64,000 nt of DNA from CAVXFB01 sp963760935 (GCA_963760935.1 CAVXFB010000008.1:1054001-1118000); one strand, 5' to 3'. Shown: positions 44,767 through 53,891, counted from the stretch's first letter. Numbers and translations: made by a program. The notes: a model not told the origin generated them from the letters alone.

Positions 44767-46046
44767 CTACTGTCCACGTCGCCGACGAATAACCCAAGCG
44801 CGGACCAGACCTGCGAGCGTCAGCAGTAGGGCAACGCTCGACGGTTCGGGGGACGGGGTCAGCGTGCCCACCGATTGGCCGTACGTCGACAGCATCTTAC
44901 TCAGGTCGGTGAAGTTCACCACGCCGTCGTAATTGGTGTCGCCGTCAGCCCACACCTTGCCGGTCTGACCGTACTTCGACAGCAGCTTGCTCAAATCCGT
45001 GAAGTTCGTGGTGCCGTCCAAGTTGGTGTCGCCATACACCGTGTAGGCGACGTTAATCTTGCTGGTTCCCGTGTTGTCGGTCCAGCCCAGGCCACGCGAG
45101 GAGCTGGCGGTCGAGCTCTGGAACTTGCCAGTGTTCCACGCGCCGGCGGCGTAGCTTGTTGTCAGCATGCCCTTGACCGTGGCAACCGGGTCAGCTTCGG
45201 TGGCATAGTCGAGGACGAGCATGCCGCCCTTGATGTCTGCGCCGCCATTGTTGAGAACCGGAACCATCGCCTTCGCGGTGCCCGAGAGGATGAGCTTGCC
45301 GGCCTCAACGGTGGTGACACCGCTGTAGGTGTTGACGCTGCTCATGGTCACGGTGCCGGTGCCTTGCTTCAGCACGGTGGCGGTGCCGCCGATGCCGCTC
45401 GTGCCGGTGATGGTGAAGTTCTTGCTGGAGTTATTGAAGACCACGCTGGTGGGAGTGGCTGCCGAAGCAATGTCGGCGGTCAGGCCCGTGGCCGTGTCGT
45501 CGAACGTGTTCATGACGCCGTTGGGCGTGCTGGCGGGGTTCCAGTTGGCCGTGTTGCTCCAGACGCCGTCACCAGTGCCGGTCCACACGACATCGCCGCT
45601 CGCGGCGGCTTGGACGCCCGCACCATTCTCGCCGAGAATCACGAAGTTGGCGCCGACATCGCCGAGGGATCCGCTTAAGCCTGAAGCCACGTACGACCAA
45701 GTCATTCCTTTGACCGTGACGGGGGTGTGGGCTGTGTCGTCGTAGAGGCCGAACAGCGCATCGGCATCCAGGGTGCCCACGCCGAGCGCGGAACCTGTCT
45801 TGCCCGTGTTATACATGGCGAGCGCCTTCGTGTCGTCAAACAGGCTGTCGAAGGCGGCGTAGTCGTCCAGCATGCCCGTATAGCACCATTCCGGATTGTG
45901 AGTGGTGCCGTTCAGTTCACCTCCGATGATGTACTTCGACGGATCGACGAAGCCGTCGTCGCTGGTGATGTTGCGCGTATCGGTGGTATGCAAAGTCTGC
46001 AGTTGGCCATCGACATAGATCTTCACCTTCTGATCGTATTCAGCAG
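44767..46046 (-). pseudogene. LamG-like PEP-CTERM surface protein, 5' part lost at an IS1380 junction
   Basis: What remains encodes the end of a LamG-like domain (YDQKVKIYVDGQLQTLHTTD, YIIGGELNG, GMLDDYAAFDSLFDDTKALA) and the complete shared cassette: a beta-strand repeat, two dockerin-like loops (the first followed by a one-residue insertion, YGQTGKVWADGD) and PEPSSVALLLTLAGLVRAWV. The signal peptide and most of the LamG domain are gone. The open frame continues upstream into insertion-sequence DNA, where it is not a meaningful protein. It ended up without a start, so it is probably silent. Confidence 0.85.
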
Positions 46047-47052
46047 CTAGCCCGCATTTCTCACCACACCGCGGCATAGCCGCGTCCGATGGCACGGCGG
46101 GCGGTTGGACACGCCTGGCAGGGCCAAGGAAGGACAAATCGGCAGCGGGAAATCGCCGGCGGTAGCCACTGGTGGGGACGAACGGCCGTTTTGTGCCGGA
46201 CGGAATCGCTTCGGCGCAGACCTTCAGCGCCGCCGTTTCTGAGGAGCGTCCGTTTTGGGAACCAGAAACCTTATCCCGACGCCGACAGCGGCAACGACCA
46301 CCGCCGCAAGTTTTCGTACACCTGGGCAAACACCCGCTGATACGGACAACTTTCCGACAACGAGATCCACACCCGACGAACCGTTGTTCGCACTAACGCC
46401 CCCAACTTCAACAGCTTCAACCGGATCGTATCGCAGCGAGCCGTGGCCATCTCCGTGCCTTGCAGTCCGAACTGTCGCAACGCCATCAGCAGCGTGTACG
46501 CCGCGCTCGACAACCACAACCGCAACTGATTCGCCCGCATCGTCGCGCAACTCGTGCGGTCGGCGAACAGGCACATCTGCTGTTCCTTGATCCGGTTCTC
46601 CATCTCGCCGCGCAGCAGTACACATCTTCGTACAACCTTCGGGCGTCGAGTTCTTCGGCCGAAAGCGAGGTCACGATGAATCGCGGGTTGCTGCCCTTGG
46701 GCAGATGCTCGGCCTTGCCTACCACGCGACGCTCCCGGCTCCAACTCTTTCGCGTCTGATAGGGCAAATCGTTGAACACTCGCGATGCTTGGCCGGTGGC
46801 CTCGAATTGCAGCTTCGCCTCTTGCAGCTCTTTGCCAAGAATCCGCTGCAATCGGGCGTTTCTCGCCAATCCGAGCACGTAATCCACATGGTTCGTTTCG
46901 CACCAGCACATCAAGTTCTCTCGGCAAAAACCGCTGTCGCCTCGCACGATGATTCGCACCGTCGGCCACGCAACGCGAATCCGTTCGACGATCTTCGCCA
47001 ACTGCTTCACCGAACTCGCCGCGCCGTCGATGTCCGATGGCAAACGCGCCAA
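46047..47052 (-). mobile_element. Truncated IS1380-family insertion sequence
   Basis: The element joins the LamG-like gene at ctagcccgcatttctcacc (46047), which I take as its terminal inverted repeat, and stops abruptly at about 47052, where unrelated sequence begins. The matching other end is missing, so it cannot move by itself. Confidence 0.6.
46271..47052 (-). pseudogene. IS1380-family transposase, N-terminally truncated and frameshifted
   Basis: The middle of a DDE transposase is clear: LPSDIDGAASSVKQLAKIVE, then VRIIVRGDSGFCRENLMCWC (the second catalytic Asp region) and VDYVLGLARNARLQRIL. A one-base slip near 46618 moves the frame; the other frame gives RGEMENRIKEQQMCLFADRT and QLRLWLSSAAYTLLMALR up to the stop at 46271. 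The first part with the first catalytic Asp is absent. Two independent lesions make it non-functional. Confidence 0.8.
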
Positions 47053-47203
47053 CTATGGACCACAAAAGGGACCAAAAGGGAGCCTCATCGCAGATACCGT
47101 AATTGCAGCGCAAGGCAAACGACAGGAAGAGGTTGCAAGAATCAACAAAGCAGGATGGGATTTTCCGAAAAATCCCCTTTGGTCCCTATTGCCCAGAAGG
47201 GAC
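47053..47203. other. Junction between IS1380 and the integrase island
   Basis: Contains gggaccaaaaggga-type direct repeats (47061-47075) and an inverted pair ggtccct/agggacc (about 47183-47206). These may be recombination or terminator sequences of the island; nothing is certain. Confidence 0.4.
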
Positions 47204-47923
47204 CTACTCGATTTGGTTTTTCGGAACGATGCTCCCGCCGTATTTCCGCCCGACGCGCTGGGTGTACTTGTTCTCACCAAGGGGTTTGCGGGCGCTCGCC
47301 AAGTATCGCTTGAAAGTCTCCAAAGACTCAGGGAGTTTGTAATCCGTCAACTCGCCAAGGTTGCCTTTACCCTCGTCGATCCCGATTTCTTTCAGCAAAT
47401 CATAGGCTTCCCTGTCTTCCAGCCTTCGGCCGTTCATTGTCTCGGCATACTGATACGCAAGATAGGCTTTCCGAACGGCCGGTTCCAATTGACGCAAGGC
47501 ACCGTCTTGTTCGGCCGAGGAAGTGACGGCCGGTTGCCCTGGTGTCGAGCCGTCCCCGCCGTCCCCTTCGCTTCGCTCCGTCTTGGGGGTTCGCGGCGTT
47601 TGCCGGCCTCCAGCATCCTTTTGCAGGAGCGCTAATAACTCACTGAGCGTGACGGCATCGCTCGGGAGAATGCTGTGTCTGTCATACAAATGGCGTTGTA
47701 TGTCTACTACGCTGTCACTCCCAACGACGATACCCAACAGCAGTGCAATGTCGCGGTGAATTGGATCGACGGGTATTTTCCAGAAATCGGCTTCATTGAG
47801 ATTCCACTGCCAGTTCTCCTTGAGGCCATCAATTGCTAGCCAGTCTCTCACTCGCTGTTCATCGGGAAGGGGTTGCTCGACGTCGCTGCGTTTTCTTCTG
47901 GTGGGTGAATGGTCAGAGGGCAT
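47204..47923 (-). CDS. Hypothetical protein of an integrase island
   Basis: 239 residues with no signal peptide. An N-terminal helical region has PDEQRVRDWLAIDGLKENWQ and FWKIPVDPIHRDIALLLGIV. A Pro/Gly/Thr/Ser-rich linker (about residues 105-135) follows, then a helical C-terminal domain with LEPAVRKAYLAYQYAETMNG, DREAYDLLKEIGIDE and TFKRYLASARKPLG. The C-terminal part could be a DNA-binding helix bundle, but no family is recognised. It lies downstream of the tyrosine recombinase on the same strand and probably belongs to the same mobile unit. Confidence 0.6.
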   Translation of the reverse strand: MPSDHSPTRRKRSDVEQPLPDEQRVRDWLAIDGLKENWQWNLNEADFWKIPVDPIHRDIALLLGIVVGSDSVVDIQRHLYDRHSILPSDAVTLSELLALLQKDAGGRQTPRTPKTERSEGDGGDGSTPGQPAVTSSAEQDGALRQLEPAVRKAYLAYQYAETMNGRRLEDREAYDLLKEIGIDEGKGNLGELTDYKLPESLETFKRYLASARKPLGENKYTQRVGRKYGGSIVPKNQIE

Positions 47924-48186
47924 GAGGTTCGCCTTTCACAGTCGGGTCGGCTCGAACCGGTGGGAGCAAAAGGCGAGAAACCCCGTGCCGGCCCGAGCCG
48001 CTTGGTTGTCCAGGTGGCCACCCAGACGACCATCCCTATAGTCCTACTTTATCTACTTCCGCCTTTCGCCAGAAGTCGGAAGCGACCATCGGGCACGTTT
48101 TTCGCAGAATCCAAGCCCGCCAAACAATTGTTGCGGCTGGTGGGTCGATTGCGGGCTAGATTGTTGCAGCGCTTTCAACCTACTCA

Positions 48187-49338
48187 CTACTTCCCGAACA
48201 GCCACTTGTGAACATGGTCCGTGACGGCTCGCAGCCGCTCATCGCTGATCCATTCGCGGTATACGGATGCCATATCGTCACGACTGTGCCCCATGATGTG
48301 ATCCACAGCGACTTGGTCACGGCTGTCCCCACCGATAGTCTCGAAGGTGTGCCGCAAAGCGTAGAACCCCAAGGGGCGCCGGTGTATTTTAAGCATCTTC
48401 AGCAACTTCGCGGTTTCCTTTGACACGGGATTGTCGATCTTAGCCTTCGCCCAAGACTGTCCATACTTGGTGATGAAGACCAATCGTTCATTGACCTTGT
48501 CTTTCGGCGTGGGCCGGTCAACGATTACCTCCTTTAATATCACCACTGTTTCCCGCCAAATTGGGCACCGCCTCGGGATGCCAGTCTTGGGACGCGGGTA
48601 GTCGATCCAGCCCCCATTCAGATCCAAGGCGTTGAGGGGTAGGTTGGCGCAGTCCGAATTGCCGAACCCACAGTTGATCCCCAGCAGGATCATGGCCTGC
48701 AATTGGCCCTCGGCCGCGCCGATTATCTGACGTAGTTCCTGCGCCTCAAACATCCGCAGCCCATTGCCGTTGCGTATCTTTCGGATGGTGCGCTTCGGAG
48801 GCCGCTTGAACTCGGGGCCGAACCGAACCGGCTTGTCGATCAAGCCCGACTCGAACGCCCACTTGAACACGCTAGGGACCCGTTGAATCTCGTTTCCCAG
48901 CCGGACAAGCCCGTGGGTTCTCGCCAAGCCAATCCGCAACCTACGGAAATCGTCGGCAGCCAGATCGGACACCAGCCGGGACTTGTCGAAAGCATCCACC
49001 AGCTTTGCGCAGATCGCGTGGTAGTCGAGAAACGTGCGTTGGACGATCTCCCCCGTATCAACCAGACTGCGTTTGGCAGTCAAGAACTGGTTGCACAAAT
49101 CCCGGACGGTCAGTCCCTCAGCCGAGACCCGCGGGGTGCGCCCGGCGTGTAGGTCATCCTTTTGGTCGAGATACTTTTGCAAGGCTGCTTGTGGGTCGTC
49201 CCACGCGCCAAAGTAGTGGAAGCGGCCCCTAATCTTCTTCGCCCACCTTCGCGTAGCGTGGGGGAATAGCGGAAAATCGCGGTACGGTTTGGGCGGCTTG
49301 ACGGAAACCGCCTTGCGGGTAGACTTCGTGTTTGTCAT
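48187..49338 (-). CDS. Tyrosine-type site-specific recombinase (phage integrase family)
   Basis: 383 residues from the ATG at 49338; the longer open frame crosses the tRNA gene and is rejected. The N-terminal SAM-like DNA-binding domain contains LTVRDLCNQFLTAKRSLVD. The catalytic domain has GINCGFGNSDCANL where other integrases carry the first catalytic Arg, YALRHTFETIGG (second Arg present, preceding His replaced by Phe or Tyr), VDHIMGHSRDDM and the nucleophile Tyr in ASVYREWI. Planctomycete integrases of this type often look this way. It would catalyse integration or excision of the island; it lies 98 bases from tRNA-Arg. Confidence 0.9.
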   Translation of the reverse strand: MTNTKSTRKAVSVKPPKPYRDFPLFPHATRRWAKKIRGRFHYFGAWDDPQAALQKYLDQKDDLHAGRTPRVSAEGLTVRDLCNQFLTAKRSLVDTGEIVQRTFLDYHAICAKLVDAFDKSRLVSDLAADDFRRLRIGLARTHGLVRLGNEIQRVPSVFKWAFESGLIDKPVRFGPEFKRPPKRTIRKIRNGNGLRMFEAQELRQIIGAAEGQLQAMILLGINCGFGNSDCANLPLNALDLNGGWIDYPRPKTGIPRRCPIWRETVVILKEVIVDRPTPKDKVNERLVFITKYGQSWAKAKIDNPVSKETAKLLKMLKIHRRPLGFYALRHTFETIGGDSRDQVAVDHIMGHSRDDMASVYREWISDERLRAVTDHVHKWLFGK

Positions 49339-49436
49339 GATTGTCGTACCGTGGCGTTCGGGTGTCACAACGGGTGTCAATGGCATTCCACGGGCCGCGT
49401 CAATCATGCATGTTTTTCCGTGTTTTTTATGGTTTT

Positions 49437-49510
49437 GCGCCCGTAGCTCAACTGGATAGAGCATCGGTCTTCGGAACCGATGGTTGGGGGTCCGAATCCC
49501 TCCGGGCGTA
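49437..49510 (+). tRNA. tRNA-Arg (anticodon TCG)
   Basis: A full cloverleaf can be folded: a 7-bp acceptor stem (GCGCCCG with CGGGCGT, terminal G-U), the D arm GCTC/GAGC, the anticodon stem TCGGT/ACCGA with loop CTTCGGA (anticodon TCG), a 5-base variable region and the T arm GGGGG/CCCTC with TCCGAAT. CCA is not encoded. It reads CGA codons. It lies between the recombinase gene and an IS110 element. Confidence 0.93.
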
Positions 49511-49647
49511 CTTTCGCACCTTCTCACCCTGGTACGCTGTATCCCCCTTGTGGACATACAGTAACGTCCGCAACTCGCAACGTCCCACGGAAAAGACGAG
49601 AAAACGGTTCCTGATACTATAACCGCCGCATGTTGAGGCCCCTTGCT

Positions 49648-49692
49648 GGTGGAGTAGGATGGAGACTCGTAACAGTCCATCTTTTCTCCACC
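49648..49692 (+). other. Strong stem-loop just upstream of the IS110 transposase
   Basis: ggtggag (49648-49654) pairs with ctccacc (49686-49692), and atgga (49659-49663) pairs with tccat (49676-49680), around a loop of actcgtaaca type. It ends 18 bases before the transposase ATG, in the IS left end, where IS110-group elements can encode a guide (bridge) RNA. Confidence 0.6.
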
Positions 49693-49710
49693 AAACAAGG
49701 AGACCTGTTC

Positions 49711-50715
49711 ATGTGGTACGTTGGTATCGATCTACACCGTGAGACTATTGTGATGGCGGCCGTAAACGACGCGGGTGAAGCCACCAAACCGACGACGATT
49801 CGCTGCGAAGACACCGCTGCCATCGTTGAGGCAGTTCAACAGTGGAAACGTTTCCGCGCGGTCATCGAGGCCAGCGCCACCTATCGCTGGCTCTACGACC
49901 TGCTCGCCCCGTACGGCACGATCCTGTTGGCCCATCCCTTACGTCTCCGCGCCATGGTACAGCGGCGCAGCAAAACCGACAAGTTGGATGCACAGTTGCT
50001 CGCCAATCTGCTGCGGATCAACCAGATTCCACTGGCCTATATTCCACCAGAACCCTACCAGCAGTTGCGCGATCTGACGCGCCGCCGCGCGCGGCTGGGC
50101 CGCGAATTGGCCGAGGCAAAGATTCAACTGCGGGCCTTGCTGGCCAGGCGAAATCGGCAATCGCCCTACCGAACGCCCTTCGGTGTGCGCGGTTTGGCTT
50201 GGTTTCGCGGTCAAGACTTCGGCTGGATCGAAAATCTTGTCCGCGACGAGCTGTTGGCGCGGCTGAGACACTTTGGCCGACAAGCAACGATCATTGACGA
50301 GCACCTCGAGCGGATGGCAACGCAGTTTCCACAAAGGGAGGCGTTGACCGACATTCACGGCATTGGCCTGTACTCGGCACTATTGATCGTGGCCGAACTC
50401 GGCGAGCCGGAGCGCTTTCACGCCGCCAAACAAGTCGGGGCTTACGCCGGACTAACTTGCCGCGTGCACCAGTCGGGCGGACATTGTTATCGAGGATCGA
50501 TCACCCGGCAAGGATCGAGCTGGTTGCGCTGGATTCTCGTCGAGGCCGCCATGAAGGCCATTCGCCAGGACGCCGCACTGAAAAACTTCTACACGCGGGT
50601 GCGCAAGCGGTCCGGCGCAAAGATTGCGCGGGTGGCGGTTGCCCGCAAGCTGGCGGAGATTTGTTGGAAGCGGCTGCGACGTTGGCACCACGAACATGCC
50701 AGCCAAGTCGCCTAG
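49711..50715 (+). CDS. IS110-family transposase
   Basis: 334 residues from the ATG at 49711, preceded by aaggagacc. The N-terminal DEDD RuvC-like domain is visible: YVGIDLHRETIVMA (first Asp), AVIEASATYRWLYDLL (Glu) and RRSKTDKLDAQLLANLL (last Asp pair). A coiled-coil linker (LTRRRARLGRELAEAKIQLR) follows, and the C-terminal Transposase_20 domain has LTDIHGIGLYSALLIVAELG and the conserved Ser region in ITRQGSSWLRWILVEAA. Length and motifs are complete, so the enzyme may be active. IS110 elements lack inverted repeats and use a structured RNA to choose targets. Confidence 0.95.
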   Translation: MWYVGIDLHRETIVMAAVNDAGEATKPTTIRCEDTAAIVEAVQQWKRFRAVIEASATYRWLYDLLAPYGTILLAHPLRLRAMVQRRSKTDKLDAQLLANLLRINQIPLAYIPPEPYQQLRDLTRRRARLGRELAEAKIQLRALLARRNRQSPYRTPFGVRGLAWFRGQDFGWIENLVRDELLARLRHFGRQATIIDEHLERMATQFPQREALTDIHGIGLYSALLIVAELGEPERFHAAKQVGAYAGLTCRVHQSGGHCYRGSITRQGSSWLRWILVEAAMKAIRQDAALKNFYTRVRKRSGAKIARVAVARKLAEICWKRLRRWHHEHASQVA

Positions 50716-51130
50716 AGAAAGACGAGATCGCGCACGAGTACGGTCGCTGCTGGCCCGCAAAGGTGTCTCGTGAGACGCTGGGTTTGCACTGCGTTCCTGA
50801 TTGGGCACTGCGGCCGTGAACAGTACAATATGCGACGGGCCTCGGCCTGGACGGCACGAATGGGTGACTACACAGTGCGCGAAGTAACGATAAACGGAGT
50901 TGGCAGTCCATGCCGGAGCCTTTCGGCGAATCCATTCGCCGACCAGGGCGCTCATTGCCGCCCCTGGACCCCGGCTAGCCTCTCTCCGTTCCGATGTTGT
51001 TATGATCCTGGAAAATCCGAAAATCCGGGCCTTGACTCAGCGGCGGTTATGGGTGCCACCTTTTCCACTCCTGCCACCTTTTCCACTCACCTTTTCCACT
51101 GCCCGTAGAAATCCGAGGAGCATTCTCGCC
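50716..51130. other. Non-coding flank of IS110 and leader of a membrane protein
   Basis: About 415 bases including the right end of the IS110 element, whose exact border I cannot place. An array of ccttttccact lies near the end (see the repeat at 51056). An open frame reads through but shows no protein character before the ATG at 51131. Confidence 0.45.
51056..51100. repeat. Three short direct repeats
   Basis: caccttttccact occurs three times (from 51057, 51075 and 51088) just upstream of the membrane protein gene. Confidence 0.85.
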
Positions 51131-51805
51131 ATGGGGTCATGCTGCTATACGCCGACGAAAAAGGACTTCCTGTGGTGGTACTGGCTGCTGTTGGTCAGCA
51201 TCGTTGGCATTCCAATGTTGCTAGCTGTGCTCTACGTGGCTTGGCACCCAGACATGGATGACGAGGCCAAGCGGCGGCGTGGAGAGAGAGCAGCGGGCAT
51301 CTTCTGGGTAGGCACTTTTTGTGCGGCAATCGCATTATTCTTCATAGTCAATGTCGTGCTAGGGATGATTTATCCCGGCGAAACTGCGTATGGTTATTCG
51401 TTCAACTCCTGGCGTCACAATGACTGCTTCTCCGGTTGGATGGCCTTGGCCGTGCAATTTTTCTTCGCAACGGTGGCGGCTAACGGAACCAACAGCTTGG
51501 TACGCAAGCGACGGTGGCAGGTAAGGATACCCTTGTTTGTGATGTGTGTTGGGCTGTATGTCGTATTCATGGCGTTGTGTCCGGTCGAGTTGCGATTCCG
51601 TCGTCCTGCCATCCACGTGATGCAGTTCATGGTGTGTATGCTTCCGGCACACTACTGGGGCGGATTCAAGGACTCGCCGGATACCGGCCACGCTTGGAAA
51701 GCCTTGTGGGCGTTTCTCGTAGCTGCTTCGTTGTTTTTTTGGGTGTCGTATTTTGGTGAAGATTTTGCCCAGTTGATCTGCGGTGTCCCTCATGCAGGCA
51801 AGTGA
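51131..51805 (+). CDS. Polytopic membrane protein of unknown function
   Basis: 224 residues from the ATG at 51131, with gaggag 10 bases upstream. It has about five to six hydrophobic segments: WWYWLLLVSIVGIPMLLAVL, IFWVGTFCAAIALFFIVNVV, WMALAVQFFFATVA, IPLFVMCVGLYVVFMAL, the VMQFMVCMLPAHYWGG region, and ALWAFLVAASLFFWVSYF. There is a CC pair near the N-terminus (MGSCCYTPTKK). No family is recognised. Its end overlaps the start of a methyltransferase gene, which suggests one transcript and possibly a shared function. Confidence 0.75.
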   Translation: MGSCCYTPTKKDFLWWYWLLLVSIVGIPMLLAVLYVAWHPDMDDEAKRRRGERAAGIFWVGTFCAAIALFFIVNVVLGMIYPGETAYGYSFNSWRHNDCFSGWMALAVQFFFATVAANGTNSLVRKRRWQVRIPLFVMCVGLYVVFMALCPVELRFRRPAIHVMQFMVCMLPAHYWGGFKDSPDTGHAWKALWAFLVAASLFFWVSYFGEDFAQLICGVPHAGK

Positions 51806-52565
51806 ATTGACTGCGGTCGTCCCATACCCCAGGGAAACAGTTCAATCGGAGGCGTTGTACGCCAAGGTCGCCACGCGCTACGACACGGTATTCGAGCGCT
51901 CAATGCTGGCCGAGGGTCACTTGACCGATGTGCTGCGCGATGCGTTATGGGATCGGAGCGTACTGGACCTCGCGTGCGGCAATGGCCGATGGCTGGACCG
52001 ATTTCGGCCCGCATCGTATGTCGGAATCGACCTCAACGCAGCCATGCTGGAAGAGGCACGAAAGCGTTATCCCAGAGCCACTTTTCTTCAAGCTGACATG
52101 ACCGACATTCCGTTGCCTGATGAGTCATTTGCAGGGGTGATTTCCATGTTCGGCGCAATGGGGCACCTGCCGATGGCCGGACAAGAGGCTATGGTACGCG
52201 AGGTGAGCAGGGTATTGCAACCTGGAGGGATTGCCATTCTGACGAACGGTAACCTGTGGTCGCCGTTCAACTTTCCGACGACTATCACAGGCGGGAGGGT
52301 GCGGATTGAAGGTGTGCGGGTTCGCGTGCATTCCACCACCCCCAGCAGATTCTCGCGACTATTGGCAGGCTTCCGTCTCTTGCGACTCGAAAGTTACGAT
52401 TGCTCCTATATTCCCCTTGTGCCACTAAAGTTTGTTGCATGTTTGGCAGGCAGAGACTATCGGCCGATCTATGGCCGATGCATGGACTTGCTTGATCACT
52501 GCCGTTACATCCCGACAATGCGATGGTTTGGTAAGCAATTATTGGCAGTGTGCCAGAAGGCATAA
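51792..52565 (+). CDS. SAM-dependent methyltransferase (class I)
   Basis: 257 residues from the ATG at 51792; a GTG at 51783 is an alternative. Rossmann-type motifs are VLDLACGNGRWLDRF (motif I), YVGIDLNAAMLEEARKRYP (motif II), FLQADMTDIPLPDESFAGVI (motifs III-IV) and VLQPGGIAILTNGN. The C-terminal half has a substrate-specific part (RLLAGFRLLRLESYDCSYIP). The acceptor cannot be predicted; small molecules or lipids are typical for this subfamily. The start overlaps the preceding membrane protein gene by 14 bases. Confidence 0.9.
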   Translation: MQASELTAVVPYPRETVQSEALYAKVATRYDTVFERSMLAEGHLTDVLRDALWDRSVLDLACGNGRWLDRFRPASYVGIDLNAAMLEEARKRYPRATFLQADMTDIPLPDESFAGVISMFGAMGHLPMAGQEAMVREVSRVLQPGGIAILTNGNLWSPFNFPTTITGGRVRIEGVRVRVHSTTPSRFSRLLAGFRLLRLESYDCSYIPLVPLKFVACLAGRDYRPIYGRCMDLLDHCRYIPTMRWFGKQLLAVCQKA

Positions 52566-52703
52566 GGTAACCTGCTTCTCAACCAACCAGCGCCTCCGGC
52601 AGCCATGGACCAGCGGCGATTTCTGGCAATAGGGCAAGCCATCGGGCGCGTCGATGATCCACTAGCCTTGAATCCTACGGCGACTATCTTTCTTGCTCGG
52701 ACT

Positions 52704-52739
52704 TGTCATTGGTCATTGGGGATTCGTCATTTGTCATTT
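52704..52739. repeat. Short tandem gtcatt repeats
   Basis: gtcattggtcatt and gtcatttgtcatt form a short direct array between the methyltransferase and mqnC. Nothing else is visible in the 234-base gap. Confidence 0.7.
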
Positions 52740-52799
52740 AGAATCAGGGGTAGGTCTGCGTGATTTCCCCATACAAAAATCAGGTCCCTTGACCACATT

Positions 52800-53891
52800 G
52801 TGATTCACACCGAAAGCGAAATCCTCGACAAGGCGATCTCCGGTCGGCGGCTCACGGCTGACGAGGGGCTGGCTCTGTTGGCGTCGCACAATCTAGCGGC
52901 GGTCGGCCGGGCCGCCGATCTGGTCACCCAACGCCGGCATCCCGAGCCGCTGCGCACGTATAACATCGATCGCAACATCAATTACACCAACATCTGCATC
53001 AGCGGATGTCGCTTCTGCGCGTTTTCCAAGAAACCGGGCGACGAGGGCGGTTACGTCATTCAGCCGGAAGAGCTGTACCGGAAAATCGAAGAGACGATCG
53101 CTCTCGGCGGCGATCAGATTCTCTTGCAGGGCGGAATGCACCCTGAATTGAGAATCGACTGGTACGAAAACCTTCTCCGCGATATCAAATCGCGGTTTCC
53201 GCAGCTCAACGTACACGGTTTCAGTCCACCAGAGATCGATCATATCGCGGCGGTCTCGGGGCTGTCGCTCGGCGACGTGCTGGTCCGATTGCGGGAGGCG
53301 GGACTCGGTTCGCTGCCGGGTGGCGGGGCTGAGATCCTGGTCGACCGCGTTCGGCAACAGGTCAGTCCGTGCAAGACATCGGCCGACCGTTGGCTCGAAG
53401 TCTGTCGCACGTGGCACCGCTTGGGCGGACGCGGCTCGGCGACCATGATGTTCGGCCACGTGGAGACGCTGGCCGACCGGATCGAACACTTGGAACGGTT
53501 GCGCCGGTTGCAGGACGAAACACAAGGTTTTACCGCTTTCATCTGCTGGCCGTTCCAGCCTGGCAATACCGATCTGGCCGACGTTCCAAAGACGGGCGCG
53601 TTCGGATATCTCAAGATGCTGGCGGTCAGCCGCCTGTATCTCGATAATTTTCCGAATCTTCAGGCAAGTTGGGTCACGCAGGGGCTGGCAGTGGGACAAT
53701 TGGCACTGCGATTTGGGGCCAATGACTTCGGCAGCCTGATGATCGAAGAGAACGTTGTGGCCGCCGCCGGCACGTCTTTTCGGACCACCGAGGCCGAAAT
53801 TCGCCGCACCATCCAGCAGGCGGGCTTCACCCCCCGGCGGCGAAACGTATTTTACGAACTTGGCGAACCGCCGCGCGATGCCGTACGCTAA
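52800..53891 (+). CDS. mqnC: Cyclic dehypoxanthinyl futalosine synthase
   Basis: 363 residues. A radical SAM enzyme that cyclises dehypoxanthine futalosine in the futalosine route to menaquinone. The iron-sulfur cluster Cys triad is Cys66, Cys70 and Cys73 (NICISGCRFCAF). Family motifs are LGGDQILLQGGMHPELRIDW, VHGFSPPEIDHIA, GSLPGGGAEILVDRVR, ATMMFGHVET and FTAFICWPFQPGNT. The GTG at 52800 is the only early start and lacks a clear ribosome site. The gene is followed by an ABC ATPase whose upstream open frame overlaps its end. An amidohydrolase 3 kb downstream may serve the same pathway. Confidence 0.92.
   Translation: MIHTESEILDKAISGRRLTADEGLALLASHNLAAVGRAADLVTQRRHPEPLRTYNIDRNINYTNICISGCRFCAFSKKPGDEGGYVIQPEELYRKIEETIALGGDQILLQGGMHPELRIDWYENLLRDIKSRFPQLNVHGFSPPEIDHIAAVSGLSLGDVLVRLREAGLGSLPGGGAEILVDRVRQQVSPCKTSADRWLEVCRTWHRLGGRGSATMMFGHVETLADRIEHLERLRRLQDETQGFTAFICWPFQPGNTDLADVPKTGAFGYLKMLAVSRLYLDNFPNLQASWVTQGLAVGQLALRFGANDFGSLMIEENVVAAAGTSFRTTEAEIRRTIQQAGFTPRRRNVFYELGEPPRDAVR

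Noticed and set aside
46047..46329. N-terminal part of the open frame ending at 44767
   Set aside because: These codons read through the insertion-sequence end and give a meaningless Cys/Arg-rich peptide.
49339..49698. N-terminal extension of the integrase
   Set aside because: The extension would be antisense to tRNA-Arg and has no integrase-like sequence; the ATG at 49338 starts the family-like part.
50900..51130. Upstream extension of the membrane protein
   Set aside because: No protein character, includes short direct repeats; the ATG at 51131 has a ribosome site and starts the hydrophobic protein.
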